The translations under genes and the position numbers were made by a program. Shown one piece after another: positions 1-8,842 of a stretch of DNA of 32,286 bases. The stretch is from CALMUP01 sp035327305. Lineage in GTDB: Bacteria > Verrucomicrobiota > Kiritimatiellia > CAIVKH01. A model generated the notes under the pieces. It was given only the letters and a program-made list of their open reading frames with translations. It was not told the DNA's origin and did no database searches. The stretch's first letter is position 1, and every line of letters starts with the position of its first letter. Location of the stretch: NCBI GenBank assembly GCA_035327305.1, contig DAOLDL010000032.1, forward strand, positions 1 to 32,286. Reading direction: 5' to 3'.

Positions 1-525
1 CGATTTGCTGTAGAATCCGGATGGATCGAAACAGCAAACGCGCTTTTTACCGGATTCGAGCATGTCGCAAGCCTTCTCGATTCGTTCGTTGCGGGTCTTG
101 GCAAGTTTTCCGGATTCAATCCAATGTATCCAATCGACTTGTGCAATAGCGGTTGTTGAATCCCACACCGACTTGGCCTCCGGGTTTTTGGCCAGCGCTT
201 TGGCAAAGTCCGCAGGAGGTTTTGGCGTCGGTTCAACAGGTAGTGGCTCAATCGTGACATCAACGTCGTCGCCAATCTCGACCTCTGCCGCACGAAGAGT
301 CTGCGCATCAACATATAACCAATGACTCAAATTGCCATCAGGTTCCAAAGTTACCTGAAAAGAATATCCGTTGATGGTTGCTTGAACCGTTGCCCGACCT
401 CTTCTGGTCAACAGATCACTGACCTTCTTTGGCAATAAGATAAAACCCCACGGACTCCTGGTCTTCATGCCTTCAGGCTCATTTATCATGGCCCGGAACG
501 AGCCGGCTTTATTTTTTTGATTCAT
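1..525 (-). CDS. YdeI/OmpD-associated family protein (DUF1905 + OmdA), 3' end cut by window edge
   Basis: Reading the minus strand from the ATG at 525 gives 175 residues with no stop before the left edge, so the C-terminus is missing. Residues about 8-100 fit DUF1905: a LPKKVSDLL segment, then GYSFQVTLEPDG, HWLYV and EIGDDVDVTIEP. Residues about 110-175 fit the YdeI/OmpD-associated helical domain, with a PADFAKALAKNP stretch, WIHWIESGKLAKTR and the cysteine pair in KRVCCFD. The family has been linked to bacteriocin and antimicrobial-peptide tolerance, but its biochemistry is poorly known, so I assign no reaction. The start lies inside the end of the upstream DoxX-like reading frame (stop at 509-511), which suggests former translational coupling. 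Family assignment is confident; function is not. Confidence 0.85.
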   Translation of the reverse strand, partial: MNQKNKAGSFRAMINEPEGMKTRSPWGFILLPKKVSDLLTRRGRATVQATINGYSFQVTLEPDGNLSHWLYVDAQTLRAAEVEIGDDVDVTIEPLPVEPTPKPPADFAKALAKNPEAKSVWDSTTAIAQVDWIHWIESGKLAKTRNERIEKACDMLESGKKRVCCFDPSGFYSKS

Positions 526-718
526 AAGTTGTGTGTCCTGTCACCTGGCGCTGATACATGTAATCACCGCCAACAAATAGTGAAGCGGTCAGGGCGAAGA
601 ACAGGAGTGAGAATTCATACCCCACTTCCAAGTCGTAAACAAGCCACGTCATGCATCCCCATGTATGCCTATTCACCAAAGCTATATTCGATGTCGCGAT
701 ATTTTCATGTGATGGAAT
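509..718 (-). pseudogene. C-terminal remnant of a DoxX-like membrane protein
   Basis: An open frame runs on the minus strand from 718 to a TAA at 509-511, overlapping the start of the YdeI-like gene. From the internal ATG at 652 it reads MTWLVYDLEVGYEFSLLFFA followed by LTASLFVGGDYMYQRQ. This resembles the last helix of DoxX-family proteins, where a GYE(F/Y)-L-L segment precedes a hydrophobic helix and a glycine-rich end. A TAG at 719-721 closes the frame, and no N-terminal DoxX half was found upstream; a 26-codon frame at 705-785 does not resemble it. I infer a decayed or truncated gene. The rest of the gap up to 848 shows nothing recognisable. A short real membrane peptide is an alternative. 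Confidence 0.35.
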
Positions 719-848
719 CTACTTTCCGGGTCAGTGTTCCGAAACCCAGCCGAGCGAACAGCATCTTGCAAATTATGACTGGCATCACGTAAGCTTAATA
801 TGAGTCGCATCGCATATCAAACATACAAACCAGTACAATTGTAAGAGC

Positions 849-1598
849 ATGATGGAACAAAACAGAACCATGACAATCCGCGTCGTTTTTTTTATTCCGG
901 CACTGGCAATCATCACGAGCATCGGAGCAACCATGACCGCCCGATCTCACCCGCCGCAACACCCGTCTTACCTTCCCCGCTGGACACCGGAAGGCGTGTT
1001 GTTCCAATGCCACGCCCCCGGAGCCACCCGCGTCTTTCTTGCCGGAAGCTTCAACCAATGGGCGCAGAATCGCGGCGGTATCATCCAGGATCACGCCTTT
1101 GCCATGGAAGGCCCTGATGCGCAGGGAGTGTTTCGAAAAGTGGTGCGGCTTGATCCCGGCATCCATCGCTACAAATTTGCGATCGATCAATCGCCTCCGT
1201 TGTGGTTTATACCGGAGTACACATTGCATCGCGATGAGGATCAAAATGCATTGATCATCGTCGATCCTGCCCCTGATTCACCGCGCCAACCCCGCATCGC
1301 CCAGGCTCCGCGCCAATCATCTCAAGGAGTACAATTCGAGTTGTTTGCCCCTCACGCCGCCATTGTTTTTCTCGCCGGCGAATTTAATCAATGGGCCAAC
1401 AATCGAAGTGGCGCAGTTCACGACTTGCGTTTCGCGATGCGCGGCCCCGATGAGCATGGTATCTGGAGCGCGGCCGTTCCTCTGCCTCCGGGTCGCCACC
1501 GTTATCAATTCGTTCTCGAAGGCCGTGTCTGGATTTTCAATCCCCACGACCCGGACAACCGCGATGGCGAACATTCGCTGGTGGAGGTGTCGCAATGA
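849..1598 (+). CDS. Secreted protein with two tandem CBM48-like (glycogen-binding) domains
   Basis: This 249-residue protein has a hydrophobic N-terminal segment (about residues 10-30) that looks like a signal peptide. Two similar domains follow. The first (about 45-140) carries GVLFQCHAPGATRVFLAG, SFNQWAQNRGG and a GIHRYKF strand. The second (about 158-248) carries GVQFELFAPHAAIVFLAG, EFNQWANNRSG and GRHRYQF. This is the CBM48/AMPK-type E-set pattern, known to bind alpha-glucans or to act as an accessory domain of alpha-glucan enzymes. No catalytic domain is present. The stop overlaps the start of the GH31 gene by 4 bases (ATGA at 1595-1598), so the pair is probably co-translated and the protein may help the GH31 enzyme bind substrate. 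Starts at 852 or 870 are also possible, as no clear ribosome binding site decides. Confidence 0.8.
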   Translation: MMEQNRTMTIRVVFFIPALAIITSIGATMTARSHPPQHPSYLPRWTPEGVLFQCHAPGATRVFLAGSFNQWAQNRGGIIQDHAFAMEGPDAQGVFRKVVRLDPGIHRYKFAIDQSPPLWFIPEYTLHRDEDQNALIIVDPAPDSPRQPRIAQAPRQSSQGVQFELFAPHAAIVFLAGEFNQWANNRSGAVHDLRFAMRGPDEHGIWSAAVPLPPGRHRYQFVLEGRVWIFNPHDPDNRDGEHSLVEVSQ

Positions 1599-4231
1599 AT
1601 CCGCTTATTCCAGCAATGCTTATTGCCGGCATATTGTCCACCGCCTGCACACCTGACCGCCAAACGCCCACTCCGGGAATTCAAATCATGAATACAAACA
1701 ATACGGCAATACCAGAGGTCGAACAGGTCGATAAAGCCCGATATGATGTGGATGCCGCCATGGATGCTTCGACCGCGCACAAACCGATCACGCGGTATAT
1801 GTACGGCGAACCCCGACATTACTACCCGCTTCTGCATGATATCGATATTTCTCCATCGCCCGGCATCGCCGGAATTAACTTTATCCACCAATCCGATGGA
1901 ACGCTGAATATCGAACTGCCCCTCCGGCCAGGCGAGGCAATCTGGGGCGGAGGACAACGCCTCGACGCCTTTAACCTTGTCGGGCGCTCCATCGAAGTGT
2001 GGACCGTCGACGGATGGAACGCTCTTCATACGTCCTATTATGCCATCCCGTTTTTAATCAGTTCCGAAGGATATGGTCTGTTTGTAAACTCCACCGGACT
2101 TATTCGCGCAGACATCGGCGAATCTTCTCCCGATCGCATGACCCTTCATATTCCCGAAGCCGGCGCCGATGTGTACCTGTTTCGCGGCACACCTGCCGAG
2201 ATCGCCATGTCCTACACGTCACTCGTGGGTCGTCCGCGCCGCCCACCTGATTGGATTTACAAGCCATGGGCGTCCCGCAATTCGTATCTGGGGGCCTACG
2301 AAATCGACCGCGTGGTCAGACGCATGCGCGACCTTGGAATGCCCTTGGGCGTAGTCGTACTTGAAGCATGGGCGGAGAGTCTCCACAATTTTAAATTCGA
2401 AACCCGCCGCTACCCCGATCCCGAATTGTGGATTCGCCAGCTTCACAATCAGGATGTGCGGGTCATCTGCTGGTTGACCTCCAGCGTCTGGCCGGGATCA
2501 CTGGCCCATCGACAGGCATCTGAACGGGGATTTCTCGTGCTCAACGACGACGGCTCCGAGCATGTCGTTCGCTGGTTGGAAAACGGTCGCAAAATAGATT
2601 TCAGAAAACCCGAAGTGAGGGACTGGTGGCGAGATCTTCACCTTCCCCTCGTCAACATGGGCGTTGATGGTTTCAAAACCGACGGCGGCGAACACATGCC
2701 CGATCCCTTCTTTCACAACCAGCATACCTATTATTATCAGAAAGCCGCGCTTGATGCTTTCGATCTCGCCGGAAGGGAGGGTATAACATTTGCACGATCC
2801 GCGAATCCGCTTAATGCCGGACTAAGCACTTACTGGGCGGGCGATCAAATGGCGGAATGGAGCAGACTGCGCGGCGTGGTGCGCGCCGGGCTTTCTGCGT
2901 CTCTCGCCGGATTTGTGTTTTGGGGACATGATGTCGGGGGATATTCCGGAACACCCACCAAGGAGCTTTATCTCCGATGGCTTCAACTCGGCGTGTTTTC
3001 ACCTATTCTGCAACTTCATGGCGAAGGCGCCCGCGAGCCCTGGCATTTCGATCAAGAGACCCTCAATATCTCCCGGTTTTATTTTGATGTTCGCGAGCGG
3101 CTTCTCCCTCAACTCATTACGTGGGGACACCATGCCGTCGAAACCGGCGTTCCCATGCTTCGCCCGGTTGTCTGGGATTACCCTGACGACCCCCGCGCTA
3201 AAAATCTCGACGATCAATATTTGTTTGGTCCGGACCTTCTCATTGCTCCAATTCTTGACCCTCTGCCTCTTCGCGGCGTGTATTTGCCGGAAGGTGAATG
3301 GATTGATCTCTGGAGCGGAAAAAAGCATACAGGGCCCGACACGATTCTCCACCACGCCAACCTGGCCATGTTTCCGGTTTTTGCGCGGTCTGGGTCGGAA
3401 TCATCGTATCAGAACCTTTTTAGTGAAGCTCCCGACCTCACCCCTCCACCGGTTGAAATTGCGCTGGCCGGACCGAAAACAGATCGAGGTGTTCCACCCG
3501 TCTTGAGGTACTGGCGAGCAAACAACGATCCGGAGCGCATCGTGTATGAAGTACGAAACCACACCTCTAACGATCAGGTTGTGCAGGTGCAATTGCGCTT
3601 GCCACCGGGATTCTCCGTGGAACCCGCGCCGAACTTTTCCGTGACTCTGGCGCCGGGAGAGCGCCAACGGCTTGTTTGGTCGGCGCGTCCACCACCCAAC
3701 ACGCCCCCGGGCACTCACCCCATACAAATTCTGGGGCAAATTGGTGAGCGGGTTATTCGCGGACCCACCGTCGCCATGGTGATAAGTCCGTCAATGAAAG
3801 CCATCGGACTGTTTGAAGGTGGCGTAGGTTCCATACAAGCGCTGGATGGCCAACCTGTAAATTTCAGTGCGACATATCACGACCGCAACAATCGCTCGTT
3901 GTCATGGGTTGATATTCCGGATTCCGCAATAGCAGAAGATGGTCGCATTGACCTCGGCCAGATTCTCGGTGGTGATGGGGGAAGTACCAGTTATGTGCAT
4001 ATCCGCATTCCGTCCGATCGCGCCCGATCCGCCCGTTTTTTAATCGGGACGGGCGACGCCATGACGCTTTGGGTAAACGGCGTTCAAATTGCGGATATTC
4101 AGGCCCATCGCAACGTCGAACGGGATGAAGACAATATTCCCGCCCGGCTTGTCGCCGGGGTCAATCATGTGGTGATTCGCATCAGCCGTGATCTTGGCGG
4201 ACATAGCTTGTATTTTCGAATGATAGATTAA
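1595..4231 (+). CDS. GH31-family alpha-glycosidase, predicted lipoprotein
   Basis: This 878-residue glycoside hydrolase probably cleaves alpha-glucosides or alpha-xylosides at the cell envelope. The N-terminus is a lipoprotein signal with an LSTAC lipobox (Cys18). A GH31 N-terminal beta domain (about 75-215) precedes the (beta/alpha)8 barrel (about 220-520). The nucleophile motif DGFKTDGGE gives Asp363, and YWAGDQ gives the likely acid/base Asp417; FWGHDVGGYSG (443-452) is another family signature. The C-terminal half adds beta domains: about 535-600 proximal, an NPCBM/NEW2-like or Ig-like region about 615-730, and a jelly-roll-like end (about 740-878) with TLWVNGVQIAD and a GVNHVVIRIS strand, common in polysaccharide-degrading enzymes of PVC bacteria. 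The exact substrate cannot be read from sequence. It overlaps the CBM48 gene by 4 bases. Confidence 0.9.
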   Translation: MNPLIPAMLIAGILSTACTPDRQTPTPGIQIMNTNNTAIPEVEQVDKARYDVDAAMDASTAHKPITRYMYGEPRHYYPLLHDIDISPSPGIAGINFIHQSDGTLNIELPLRPGEAIWGGGQRLDAFNLVGRSIEVWTVDGWNALHTSYYAIPFLISSEGYGLFVNSTGLIRADIGESSPDRMTLHIPEAGADVYLFRGTPAEIAMSYTSLVGRPRRPPDWIYKPWASRNSYLGAYEIDRVVRRMRDLGMPLGVVVLEAWAESLHNFKFETRRYPDPELWIRQLHNQDVRVICWLTSSVWPGSLAHRQASERGFLVLNDDGSEHVVRWLENGRKIDFRKPEVRDWWRDLHLPLVNMGVDGFKTDGGEHMPDPFFHNQHTYYYQKAALDAFDLAGREGITFARSANPLNAGLSTYWAGDQMAEWSRLRGVVRAGLSASLAGFVFWGHDVGGYSGTPTKELYLRWLQLGVFSPILQLHGEGAREPWHFDQETLNISRFYFDVRERLLPQLITWGHHAVETGVPMLRPVVWDYPDDPRAKNLDDQYLFGPDLLIAPILDPLPLRGVYLPEGEWIDLWSGKKHTGPDTILHHANLAMFPVFARSGSESSYQNLFSEAPDLTPPPVEIALAGPKTDRGVPPVLRYWRANNDPERIVYEVRNHTSNDQVVQVQLRLPPGFSVEPAPNFSVTLAPGERQRLVWSARPPPNTPPGTHPIQILGQIGERVIRGPTVAMVISPSMKAIGLFEGGVGSIQALDGQPVNFSATYHDRNNRSLSWVDIPDSAIAEDGRIDLGQILGGDGGSTSYVHIRIPSDRARSARFLIGTGDAMTLWVNGVQIADIQAHRNVERDEDNIPARLVAGVNHVVIRISRDLGGHSLYFRMID

Positions 4232-4282
4232 CCCGAAAACCGAAGTTGCTGGCGGCGCCGTGGCTCCATTTCCCCCGCTCGA

Positions 4283-4684
4283 TTACTTCCTACAGCGGAT
4301 CAACTTTTCCAAGGCCCACCTGCCGCCACCCGCCAGGACAAAGAAAATCATGACGGAAAGATACAGAAAGGCCAGTTCCTTTCGGGCAAACGGATCAGAT
4401 GCGTGACGGATAAAACCCGCGACAAACATGGTGCCGGCCAAAAAGAAAGCACTGATGCGCGTGCCGAGTCCAAGCGCGAGACATATCCCGCCCACCAACT
4501 CTGACAGCGCCGCCATCCAGGCAAAAAGGCCGGGTACGGGAAACCCGAGTGAAGCGACCACTTCAGTGAAACCTTCCATGCGTCCGCCAAAAATTTTCCC
4601 GTAACCATGTGTAGCCATCATGACCCCGGACGCGACTCGCAGGATGGTTATCCCTATTGAATAAGTCACTTCTTTCATAAACAT
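4283..4684 (-). CDS. DoxX family membrane protein
   Basis: A 133-residue protein with four predicted membrane helices (about 8-28, 50-72, 78-95, 105-125). It matches DoxX: an early ILRVASGVMMATHGYGKIFGG segment, a central GLFAWMAALSELVGG-ICLALGLGTR motif, and an LAFLYLSVMIFFVLAGGGRWALE end. DoxX proteins are quinone-related or redox-stress membrane proteins of poorly defined biochemistry. The start at 4684 is used here, but the ATG at 4678 is equally plausible. It lies 36 bases downstream of the V-ATPase K gene on the same strand, so read-through transcription is likely, although no functional link is known. Its stop faces the GH31 stop across about 50 bases. A remnant of a second DoxX-like gene lies at 509-718. 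Confidence 0.85.
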   Translation of the reverse strand: MFMKEVTYSIGITILRVASGVMMATHGYGKIFGGRMEGFTEVVASLGFPVPGLFAWMAALSELVGGICLALGLGTRISAFFLAGTMFVAGFIRHASDPFARKELAFLYLSVMIFFVLAGGGRWALEKLIRCRK

Positions 4685-4720
4685 CCGGATTTCTCGCCGT
4701 TCTGGGATGAATACGAAATG

Positions 4721-5176
4721 TTATTTGATTGCGCCGCTGACAAACACCATTACGAAAAGCGCCACCGTTTCAATGACGCCGAGCACCATGAGGTAATTAC
4801 CGAAGCCTTTTCCGGTTTCCGCAAGCGCATCCGCCGCTCCCGCCCCGGCGCGACCTTGCGCCCAGGCAGACAAGGCCATGGCAATTCCGCCGAAAAAGCC
4901 GGCGCCGATCATGGCCGGATAGAATGACGGATTTTCAGTCACCGCGGTGAGAATGTTGTTCATCAGAATCATTCCATAAATCGTCTGTGAAAGCGGCGCA
5001 CCGACAAACGTCATCAAAATAAATGGCGCGGCCTTGCTTTGGGCAAAGCATTTCTTCCATACGCCGACCACGGATGATCCGGCGGCTCCCGTACCCAGCG
5101 CAGACCCCATGGCCGCACAAGCCATGGCCGCCGCGGCGCCAAACTTTCCAAAACCAATCATTACTTCTTGTTCCAT
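4721..5176 (-). CDS. atpK: V-type ATP synthase subunit K (membrane rotor proteolipid)
   Basis: A 151-residue proteolipid with four helices arranged as two related hairpins, the rotor ring subunit that carries the coupling ion. The first hairpin has GAPLSQTIYGMIL (Ser63-Gln64) and no membrane carboxylate. The second has SAWAQGRAGAGAADALAE (Gln107) and VIETVALFVMVF with the ion-binding carboxylate Glu136. In the Enterococcus NtpK ring, Na+ is bound by a Thr-Gln pair, a second Gln and one Glu; here Ser-Gln, Gln and Glu occupy matching places. This makes a Na+-coupled enzyme plausible but does not prove it. It is the last V-ATPase gene, 25 bases after atpI. Confidence 0.93.
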   Translation of the reverse strand: MEQEVMIGFGKFGAAAAMACAAMGSALGTGAAGSSVVGVWKKCFAQSKAAPFILMTFVGAPLSQTIYGMILMNNILTAVTENPSFYPAMIGAGFFGGIAMALSAWAQGRAGAGAADALAETGKGFGNYLMVLGVIETVALFVMVFVSGAIK

Positions 5177-5201
5177 GATTCGACTCCTTCTTTACGAATG
5201 A

Positions 5202-6935
5202 TTATTTATCCGGCCTGGTGCGCGCCAAGGGTTCGTATGGACGACCGGTCCATTGAACACCCAGATGCGATGAAAACTCCAATGTATTCAACCTCACGCC
5301 ATGCACCAGCACACCCATTGCACCCAATACGACATTCAATGCGTGACCGGCAAACAATATCAGCGCGGCGAGAAATCCGGTAAAGATTCCAGTCACACCA
5401 TCCAGCGCCATGCTATTGAACACCGATGCAACCGCCGCCGTAGCCGAGCCTACGGCGAACAACCGGATGTATGAAACCACATCCACAAAATTGCTGACGA
5501 GGTTCAACGGAAACATGACGTGCTGATGCCATTCTTCCTTCAACTTGTTTACCGGCGTCATGAACAGCAAAATCAACACCGCGCCGATCGCGGCAATCCA
5601 ACCCAATCCGCCCGGCAACGGCGCATTCAACACCAGGTGATGCGCGACGAAATACATGGTCCACGTCATGGCAATCCAGCCCACCTGGGCCAGCGCTTTT
5701 GGATCGGGGGCAAAACGTATCACATTCCACACATGCGCAATGGTCAGATGAATGGCGCCGATCAGAAAGCATAACCCCATGACGTTTGCCTCGCGGACCA
5801 ACCACTCGATACGGAAGGAGGAGGAAACACCAAAATAGTTGCCGGTCAATACCCCCCAGAGAATCGTTCCCATGCTCGTCAGGGTCAGCAATGCAAAAGG
5901 TTCGGATGGCGCGTTGGGCATTTTTTTCCTAGCCCAGCGTGTTCCAAGCAGAAACAACAACCCGTAGCCGGCATCGCCGATCAGAATGGAAAAGAAGATG
6001 CTGAAGAATACGAGGAATATTCCGCTCATATCAACTTCACGGTAACCGGGCAGAACATTAATGGCCTTCAGCACGGACTGAATCGGGCGTATCCAGTCCG
6101 GATTGCGGATCAGGGTCGGAACCTCTTCATCCGGCTCCGGTTCATTGAGTTGAACCCCCCACCCTTCGTGGCGGGCGGCCTCCAGGATGGCGCCTTCCTG
6201 CTCCGAAGGAAGGTAACCCCGCAGGTAGGCCACCGGCGCGTAACTTCCCATTCCGTCGCGCGCTTCGAGAAAATGAACATTATCTTCAATGCGATCACGC
6301 AAGCCGGCCACCGACTCATGATCGCCATCGTACTGCTTCAGCGACGATTCACAATCTGCAAGTCGGCGTTCGAACTCTTTGATCTGGTCGTCAAGATCGG
6401 CCAGGGAGCGCTCCGGCAACCGGAATTCGGGCACATCGAGCGATACGTCTTCGCGGGCAAACATCGCCAGATAAACATTGTTCTTGTCCCGATTGACTTC
6501 CTCGAGCGCCACCCCTTCCGGGGCTTTAATTTCCGCGTCGGGAGAAACCACATACAACTTGATATGCACGCCATGTTCGCGCAAGGCGGCAATCATGGAC
6601 GGATCAAAAGATCCAAAAGGCAGTATGCGGGCGCGCTCCTGCCGCATATCAGACAACGCATCCTCGACATCTTTTTTATCCTGCAACAATGTCCACACCA
6701 GACTGACCACCAAGTCGGGTGGAAGTCCGGACGGCGCGACTTTTGATTTGCGCGGCATGGTTTCCAGCGCGCGTTTGATATAGGCAAGGTGATTGCGGGA
6801 AGTCTCCAGCGCGCGGCTATCCGGAGGCTTGATACTGACAACATGCACGACACCCATATCCTGCAATCTGCGGATGGCGGTTTCCCTGGCCGACGCCAGG
6901 CACAACAGCGTGAGTCGTTTCATTTCAACGATCAT
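5202..6935 (-). CDS. atpI: V-type ATP synthase subunit I (stator, a-subunit homologue)
   Basis: A 577-residue stator subunit that forms the ion half-channels against the K ring. The N-terminal 300 residues are soluble, with coiled-coil stretches near 75-105 and 178-225. The C-terminal half has about seven hydrophobic helices beginning at about 303. Signature elements visible are GDAGYG (320-325), SYIRLFAVG (488-496), whose Arg491 is the likely essential membrane arginine, and HGVRLNTLEF (545-554). It is somewhat shorter than the roughly 650 residues usual for bacterial NtpI. The start overlaps the atpD stop by 4 bases; an internal Met at residue 5 is an alternative start. Confidence 0.93.
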   Translation of the reverse strand: MIVEMKRLTLLCLASARETAIRRLQDMGVVHVVSIKPPDSRALETSRNHLAYIKRALETMPRKSKVAPSGLPPDLVVSLVWTLLQDKKDVEDALSDMRQERARILPFGSFDPSMIAALREHGVHIKLYVVSPDAEIKAPEGVALEEVNRDKNNVYLAMFAREDVSLDVPEFRLPERSLADLDDQIKEFERRLADCESSLKQYDGDHESVAGLRDRIEDNVHFLEARDGMGSYAPVAYLRGYLPSEQEGAILEAARHEGWGVQLNEPEPDEEVPTLIRNPDWIRPIQSVLKAINVLPGYREVDMSGIFLVFFSIFFSILIGDAGYGLLFLLGTRWARKKMPNAPSEPFALLTLTSMGTILWGVLTGNYFGVSSSFRIEWLVREANVMGLCFLIGAIHLTIAHVWNVIRFAPDPKALAQVGWIAMTWTMYFVAHHLVLNAPLPGGLGWIAAIGAVLILLFMTPVNKLKEEWHQHVMFPLNLVSNFVDVVSYIRLFAVGSATAAVASVFNSMALDGVTGIFTGFLAALILFAGHALNVVLGAMGVLVHGVRLNTLEFSSHLGVQWTGRPYEPLARTRPDK

Positions 6936-7534
6936 GCCGCGCCTCCCACGGCGGATTTTTTCTTCGCAATTTTTCCGCGCGCCACTTCCGACGTCTGAAC
7001 ATCGCCGAGAAAAATCCGGATGATGCGGATGTTGTTTTTCGCCTCCGGTATTTTGACCTTTTCGAACAAATTGACCCGCTGGCTGGTTGTGCGTAACTCA
7101 TCCGATATCAAACGGTGTTGTTCCCGGAGGATTTGCTGTTCAATACGCAACCGCAGAATCCGCTCAATGGACTTGATTCCGTCGTCGATCCAGCTTGCGG
7201 TCTGGTGTAAATCCGGGGTCATCTGGTGCAACACAATCTCTTTCAATACCGGAATGTTGACGCCGGCGATATTTCCGGTGGAAGTTTTAACCTCCAGCAA
7301 ATGAATGTATCGCGACAAGTCCTCGGGGGCGGCAAACAGCTTGATCCACGGGGACAAGTCTTCAAAAATGATCTTTTCCTCCGCGTTCTTTTCCTCGATG
7401 CGGATATCGAGCGCGCGCAACTCCATTTGCAATTGTTGCTTTTTCAACAAAAGCGTGGGCAGATAACGGCGGAAACGCTTCAGCGCATCGCGCTGTGTTT
7501 TCAACTCGTTTTTGGTGTACTTGATTTTGCCCAC
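6932..7534 (-). CDS. atpD: V-type ATP synthase subunit D (central rotor shaft)
   Basis: A 200-residue, mostly alpha-helical protein that would form the central shaft turning inside the A3B3 hexamer. The N-terminal helix opens with IKYTKNELKTQRDALKRFRR and continues into TLLLKKQQLQMEL, the usual D-subunit beginning. The C-terminal helix carries RVNLFEKVKIPEAKNNIRII followed by RIFLGD, the conserved end of V/A-type D subunits. It lies 15 bases after atpB and overlaps atpI by 4 bases, consistent with one polycistronic message. The tail after residue 190 (KIAKKKSAVGG) is basic and probably disordered. Confidence 0.93.
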   Translation of the reverse strand: MGKIKYTKNELKTQRDALKRFRRYLPTLLLKKQQLQMELRALDIRIEEKNAEEKIIFEDLSPWIKLFAAPEDLSRYIHLLEVKTSTGNIAGVNIPVLKEIVLHQMTPDLHQTASWIDDGIKSIERILRLRIEQQILREQHRLISDELRTTSQRVNLFEKVKIPEAKNNIRIIRIFLGDVQTSEVARGKIAKKKSAVGGAA

Positions 7535-7549
7535 GCCCGGTCGCTCCGT

Positions 7550-8842
7550 TTATTTCGGCCAGTACTTTTCAGTCAATCTGGAGGGGATTCCGGTTTCCGC
7601 CGGACCAAAACAATCGGCCAGAATCGCCCATCCAAGATCCAGCGCCTTTTCAATCGGAATATTCACGCTCAAATCCATCATTTCCTTTTCAAACCGACTT
7701 CCGTACTTCAGCAGTTTCTGGTCCCATGCGCTCATGCGAAAACCCATGGATTGTTTTTCCAGCGTGTCTTTGTAGCTGGCATACAGTTGAATCATGCTGT
7801 CCATGATGGTGCGATGGTCTTCGCGAGTCTTCTTGTTGACGAGTTGCTTGAGGCGGCTCAACGAACCGAATGGTTCGATGCGTCCGTTGCGCAGGTAAAA
7901 CTGTCCTTCGGTGATGTAGCCGGTATTATCGGGAACCGGGTGCGTGACATCATCGCCGGGCATGGTGGTGACGGCAAGGATGGTAATTGATCCCGCCGTG
8001 TCGAAGTCGACGGCCTTTTCATATCGCGAAGCCAACTGGCTGTAGAGGTCGCCGGGATATCCGCGGTTCGACGGTATCTGTTCCATCGTAATGGCGATTT
8101 CCTTCATTGCGTCGGCAAATGTGGTCATGTCGGTCAGAAGCACCAGCACACGCTTGTTCTGAAGCGCGAATTGCTCGGCAACGGCCAACGCGAGGTCGGG
8201 CACCATGAGACACTCCACCACCGGGTCGGCGGCCGTGTGAATGAACAGAACGGAACGCGACAGGGCGCCCTGGCTTTCCAGCGTATCACGGAAAAACAAA
8301 TAGTCGTCATGCTTCAACCCCATACCGCCCAGCACAATGACATCCACCTCGGCCTGCATGGCAATACGCGCAAGCAAGGGGTTGTACGGTTCGCCGGCCA
8401 CGGAAAAAATCGGCAGTTTTTGCGACTCCACCAGCGTATTGAACAGGTCGATCATCGGGATGCCGGTCCGCACCATGTTGCGGGGAATGATACGTTTGGC
8501 CGGGTTGGCGGATGGTCCGCCGATGGCGGTCATATTTTCGCTGATGGCCGGGCCGCGATCCCGGGGCTCACCGCTTCCCGTGAATACCCTGCCCAATAAC
8601 GCCTCGGAAAACGGAACCTCCATGGTCCGCCCGAGAAAACGCACCTCTGAATCGGTTGAAACGCCCCGGCTTCCGGTAAAGACCTGTAGATAAACCCACT
8701 CACCGTCAAGCCGGATAACCTGGGCAAGCGATGTTCCGAATTGAGATTTAACCTCCGCCAATTCCCGATATCCGATTCCATCCGCTTTCACCACGATCAC
8801 GTTGCCGGCGATCTGGTCGATTTTCTGATACACCTTACGCAT
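7550..8842 (-). CDS. atpB: V-type ATP synthase subunit B (non-catalytic)
   Basis: A 430-residue nucleotide-binding-fold subunit that alternates with A in the A3B3 hexamer. The position of the P-loop reads SVAGEPYNPLLARIA, without a GKT/S, as expected of the non-catalytic B subunit. Other family features are FTGSGEPRDRGP (about 87-98), IDLFNTLVESQKLPIF, VLVLLTDMTTFADAMKEI and the PSNRGYPGDLYSQLASRYEK segment. The start overlaps the end of atpA by 8 bases, and the atpD start follows 15 bases after the stop. Length is normal for bacterial NtpB. Confidence 0.95.
   Translation of the reverse strand: MRKVYQKIDQIAGNVIVVKADGIGYRELAEVKSQFGTSLAQVIRLDGEWVYLQVFTGSRGVSTDSEVRFLGRTMEVPFSEALLGRVFTGSGEPRDRGPAISENMTAIGGPSANPAKRIIPRNMVRTGIPMIDLFNTLVESQKLPIFSVAGEPYNPLLARIAMQAEVDVIVLGGMGLKHDDYLFFRDTLESQGALSRSVLFIHTAADPVVECLMVPDLALAVAEQFALQNKRVLVLLTDMTTFADAMKEIAITMEQIPSNRGYPGDLYSQLASRYEKAVDFDTAGSITILAVTTMPGDDVTHPVPDNTGYITEGQFYLRNGRIEPFGSLSRLKQLVNKKTREDHRTIMDSMIQLYASYKDTLEKQSMGFRMSAWDQKLLKYGSRFEKEMMDLSVNIPIEKALDLGWAILADCFGPAETGIPSRLTEKYWPK

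Noticed and set aside
517..792. Plus-strand frame of 91 codons in the left gap
   Set aside because: No ribosome site or family resemblance; it lies opposite the DoxX-like remnant.
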